The position numbers were made by a program, and so were the translations under genes. Shown here one piece after another: positions 5,883 through 7,028 of a stretch of 7,028 nt of DNA (positions are counted from its first letter, which is position 1; the number at the start of each line of letters is the position of its first letter). Origin of the DNA: a bacterium (GTDB lineage: Bacteria; Cyanobacteriota; Vampirovibrionia; Obscuribacterales; Obscuribacteraceae); contig JAUIJG010000285.1 in NCBI GenBank assembly GCA_030431355.1, positions 1-7,028 of the forward strand, read 5' to 3'. The notes beneath the pieces are model-generated. The model ran no database searches. It saw nothing but the letters and a program-made list of their open reading frames with translations, and was not told where the DNA came from.

Positions 5883-6485
5883 CTAATTTAAAATTTCCAG
5901 AACAAGGGGCGAGACCCAACCTCTTCTCACCAGAGCGCTCTTTAGGGATGCTCCCTGAGCCCTTGTTTCCATTCTCGCTATCAGAAGCATGTCTTCAGTC
6001 AGAAGCTCCAGGGCGATCAGCCTTTCAGCCAGGGGATCATCGATTACATCATCAAGGTCGATCAGATCCTGCCCCATAAGTAACCCTTCAAGCTCTGCTC
6101 GGGACAGGAAGTGTTTGTTCTCGAAAACTTCCCCCAGGGGCAAACCTGTCTCCAATTGCTCTTCTACTGCTTCTTCAAGTTGTTCAACACTGATAATGCC
6201 AGAAGCAACACAGAGTTGTCCCAGTCGTGGCTTTCGATTTCCCTCACTCCCAAAAGATTGGGCTGCTTGTAGCTTCCTGTCCATATCTTTGCGTTTGTCC
6301 GGGTCGCTCAAAATGTTGTAGGAGTTCTCAAATGAGTCCAGGCACTGCCGAGCCTGGGTTTTACCCACCACATCTTCACCAAAATCCTGATTAGCGAGTG
6401 CTTGACGCAATCTCACGAAAGCCCTTTCTATTTCAGGGCTTTCAGCATCAGCGTGAATTCCTAATATCTGGTATGGATTGAACAT
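5883..6485 (-). CDS. J-like domain fused to MshEN-type (GspE N-terminal-like) repeats
   Basis: This 200-residue, acidic, probably cytoplasmic protein begins NPYQILGI, the opening of a DnaJ domain. It ends that domain with FENSYNILSDPDKRKDMDR (53-70), the usual last helix. The HPD motif needed to activate DnaK is absent, so it is a J-like domain of unknown role. Residues 87-110 (RLG..., ending EEQ) and 116-139 (PLG..., ending MGQ) are two 24-residue units separated by exactly five residues. They keep L-G at positions 2-3, I/L at 12, L at 17 and Q at 24. This is the tandem layout described for MshEN domains, which bind cyclic di-GMP in some type II secretion and pilus ATPases. A third related segment, without L-G, spans about 157-200. 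There is no ATPase domain. ATG 6485 has only a weak AGG about 11 bases upstream. The domain calls are from visible motifs; ligand binding is inference. Confidence 0.8.
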   Translation of the reverse strand: MFNPYQILGIHADAESPEIERAFVRLRQALANQDFGEDVVGKTQARQCLDSFENSYNILSDPDKRKDMDRKLQAAQSFGSEGNRKPRLGQLCVASGIISVEQLEEAVEEQLETGLPLGEVFENKHFLSRAELEGLLMGQDLIDLDDVIDDPLAERLIALELLTEDMLLIARMETRAQGASLKSALVRRGWVSPLVLEILN

Positions 6486-6598
6486 CTAAAGATTTACCTG
6501 GTCAGACTGTGATTATCCAATAAATAAGACAAGTTGTGGAAGAGAGATCTTTTTCACAGATGATTTTGGCTTCTTTCTATATTGTCAGAAATAAGGCT

Positions 6599-6622
6599 AT
6601 AAGTATTGTCGACAAGATATAT
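6599..6622. promoter_or_regulatory. Second TATTGTCGACAA site, imperfect palindrome
   Basis: TATTGTCGACAA (6604-6615) repeats the core of the 28-bp palindrome at 4711-4738. Its inner ten bases TTGTCGACAA are perfectly symmetrical, and the flanks out to 6599 and 6622 pair at four of seven further positions. It lies about 115 bases upstream of the start of the J-like/MshEN gene, a reasonable place for an operator. Confidence 0.45.
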
Positions 6623-6822
6623 TTAAGACGATTGATAAATTCAGAATAAGCATCTAGTAAATCAGATTGGGCCGGATAACAATTCAGATAGAATTTTCTA
6701 TTCTATAAAGAAGCAATTTTTTGGGAGTTTTCTTTAGCAAATCAGAAGATCAGATCTCCAACCATTCAATTTCCGAATAAGATTCGAATACTCAATTTAT
6801 TCGAGTTGACAGTTATAGCATA

Positions 6823-6902
6823 ATACGACAATACGACAAGAAGGCAATACGTATTAATGTAAATACGTGCATATAGCAATAAAAAAATAGATAAAACCGT
6901 AT
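6823..6902. repeat. Second ATACG/CGTAT cluster with tandem AATACGAC repeat
   Basis: ATACG occurs at 6823, 6831, 6847 and 6863 and CGTAT at 6850 and 6898, six copies in 80 bases. Two perfect tandem copies of AATACGAC fill 6822-6837, and AATACGTATT (6846-6855) is a perfect palindrome. CAATACGTAT (6845-6854) also occurs at 4727-4736. The layout resembles iterated binding sites; the binding protein is unknown. Confidence 0.5.
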
Positions 6903-6973
6903 GTATAAAAAGTCGAAATAACGTAAGGACGAATCTACGATAATTAGTGTGTTGCTACGGAGATAAATCCGTC

Positions 6974-6979
6974 AGGAGG
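6974..6979 (+). promoter_or_regulatory. Strong Shine-Dalgarno AGGAGG before a possible GTG start at 6984
   Basis: AGGAGG is followed after four bases by GTG (6984-6986), and the frame stays open to the window edge (15 codons, reading into a Pro run). None of the five genes here has so strong a site. The frame is too short to judge, the poly-C tract could be a sequencing weak point, and the minus strand is also open here, so a gene start is only a possibility. Confidence 0.2.
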
Positions 6980-7028
6980 TAAGGTGCACCAGGAGCAAGG
7001 TTCAAGGTGCCCCCCCCCTTCTCTCAAG

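Larger units (their letters stand above)
6486..7028. other. 543-bp AT-rich region without a convincing gene
   Basis: No reading frame of useful length or recognisable protein is visible on either strand. It should contain the promoter of the J-like gene, but no clear -35/-10 pair stands out. It holds the TATTGTCGACAA site, the ATACG cluster, and an inverted repeat ATAGAAT-TTTCT-ATTCTAT (6688-6706). It also holds CGAATAA/TTATTCG arms (6774-6780 and 6797-6803) and the 11-base palindrome AGATCAGATCT (6747-6757). A run of nine C residues lies at 7010-7018. Confidence 0.6.

Noticed and set aside
5883..6485. Functional DnaJ co-chaperone
   Set aside because: The HPD motif is missing and there is no G/F region, zinc finger or C-terminal substrate domain.
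6991..7018. GGTTCAA resembling a tRNA T-loop
   Set aside because: The flanking bases do not form a T-arm stem or acceptor stem, and no anticodon arm precedes it.
6944..7028. Minus-strand frame open from the right edge to TAA at 6944
   Set aside because: About 28 codons with a Gly run from the poly-C tract and no recognisable motif; too short to call a gene end.

Overview
The window looks like chromosomal DNA from an uncultured or little-studied bacterium with moderate GC in its genes and AT-rich intergenic DNA. The protein set is short on named enzymes and rich in TPR proteins, a DUF4388/PATAN plus GGDEF-like protein and a J-like/MshEN-like protein. That resembles Vampirovibrionia (Melainabacteria, for example Obscuribacterales-type genomes) or other bacteria with large signalling repertoires. 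This placement is an inference from protein style, not from a marker gene. No insertion sequence, CRISPR array, rRNA or tRNA was found.

Layout. On the minus strand, 1-621 is the N-terminal part of an M1-family metallo-aminopeptidase, cut by the left edge. It diverges from a plus-strand gene (841-2478) encoding an exported TPR protein with one membrane helix and a PH/GRAM-like domain behind it. That gene converges, with only 8 bp between stop codons, on a minus-strand gene (2487-4517). This gene encodes a DUF4388/PATAN protein with a long Pro/Ser/Thr-rich linker and a GGDEF domain that has lost its catalytic signature. A 386-bp divergent spacer (4518-4903) holds two long near-perfect palindromes. 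A plus-strand KLC-type TPR gene follows (to 5707). It converges on a minus-strand gene (5883-6485) encoding a J-like domain without HPD, followed by a tandem 24-residue MshEN-type repeat. The last 543 bp (6486-7028) are AT-rich and apparently non-coding.

How the parts may relate. Three points suggest a local signalling or scaffold group rather than a metabolic operon. The degenerate GGDEF domain and the MshEN-type repeat both belong to folds linked to cyclic di-GMP. The two TPR proteins are adaptor types. The spacers upstream of the PATAN/GGDEF, TPR and J/MshEN genes share a TATTGTCGACAA core and dense ATACG/CGTAT clusters, as if one regulator binds both. At the 3' end of the second TPR gene lies a 17-base exact match to the core of the E. 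coli dif site. All functional links are inference.
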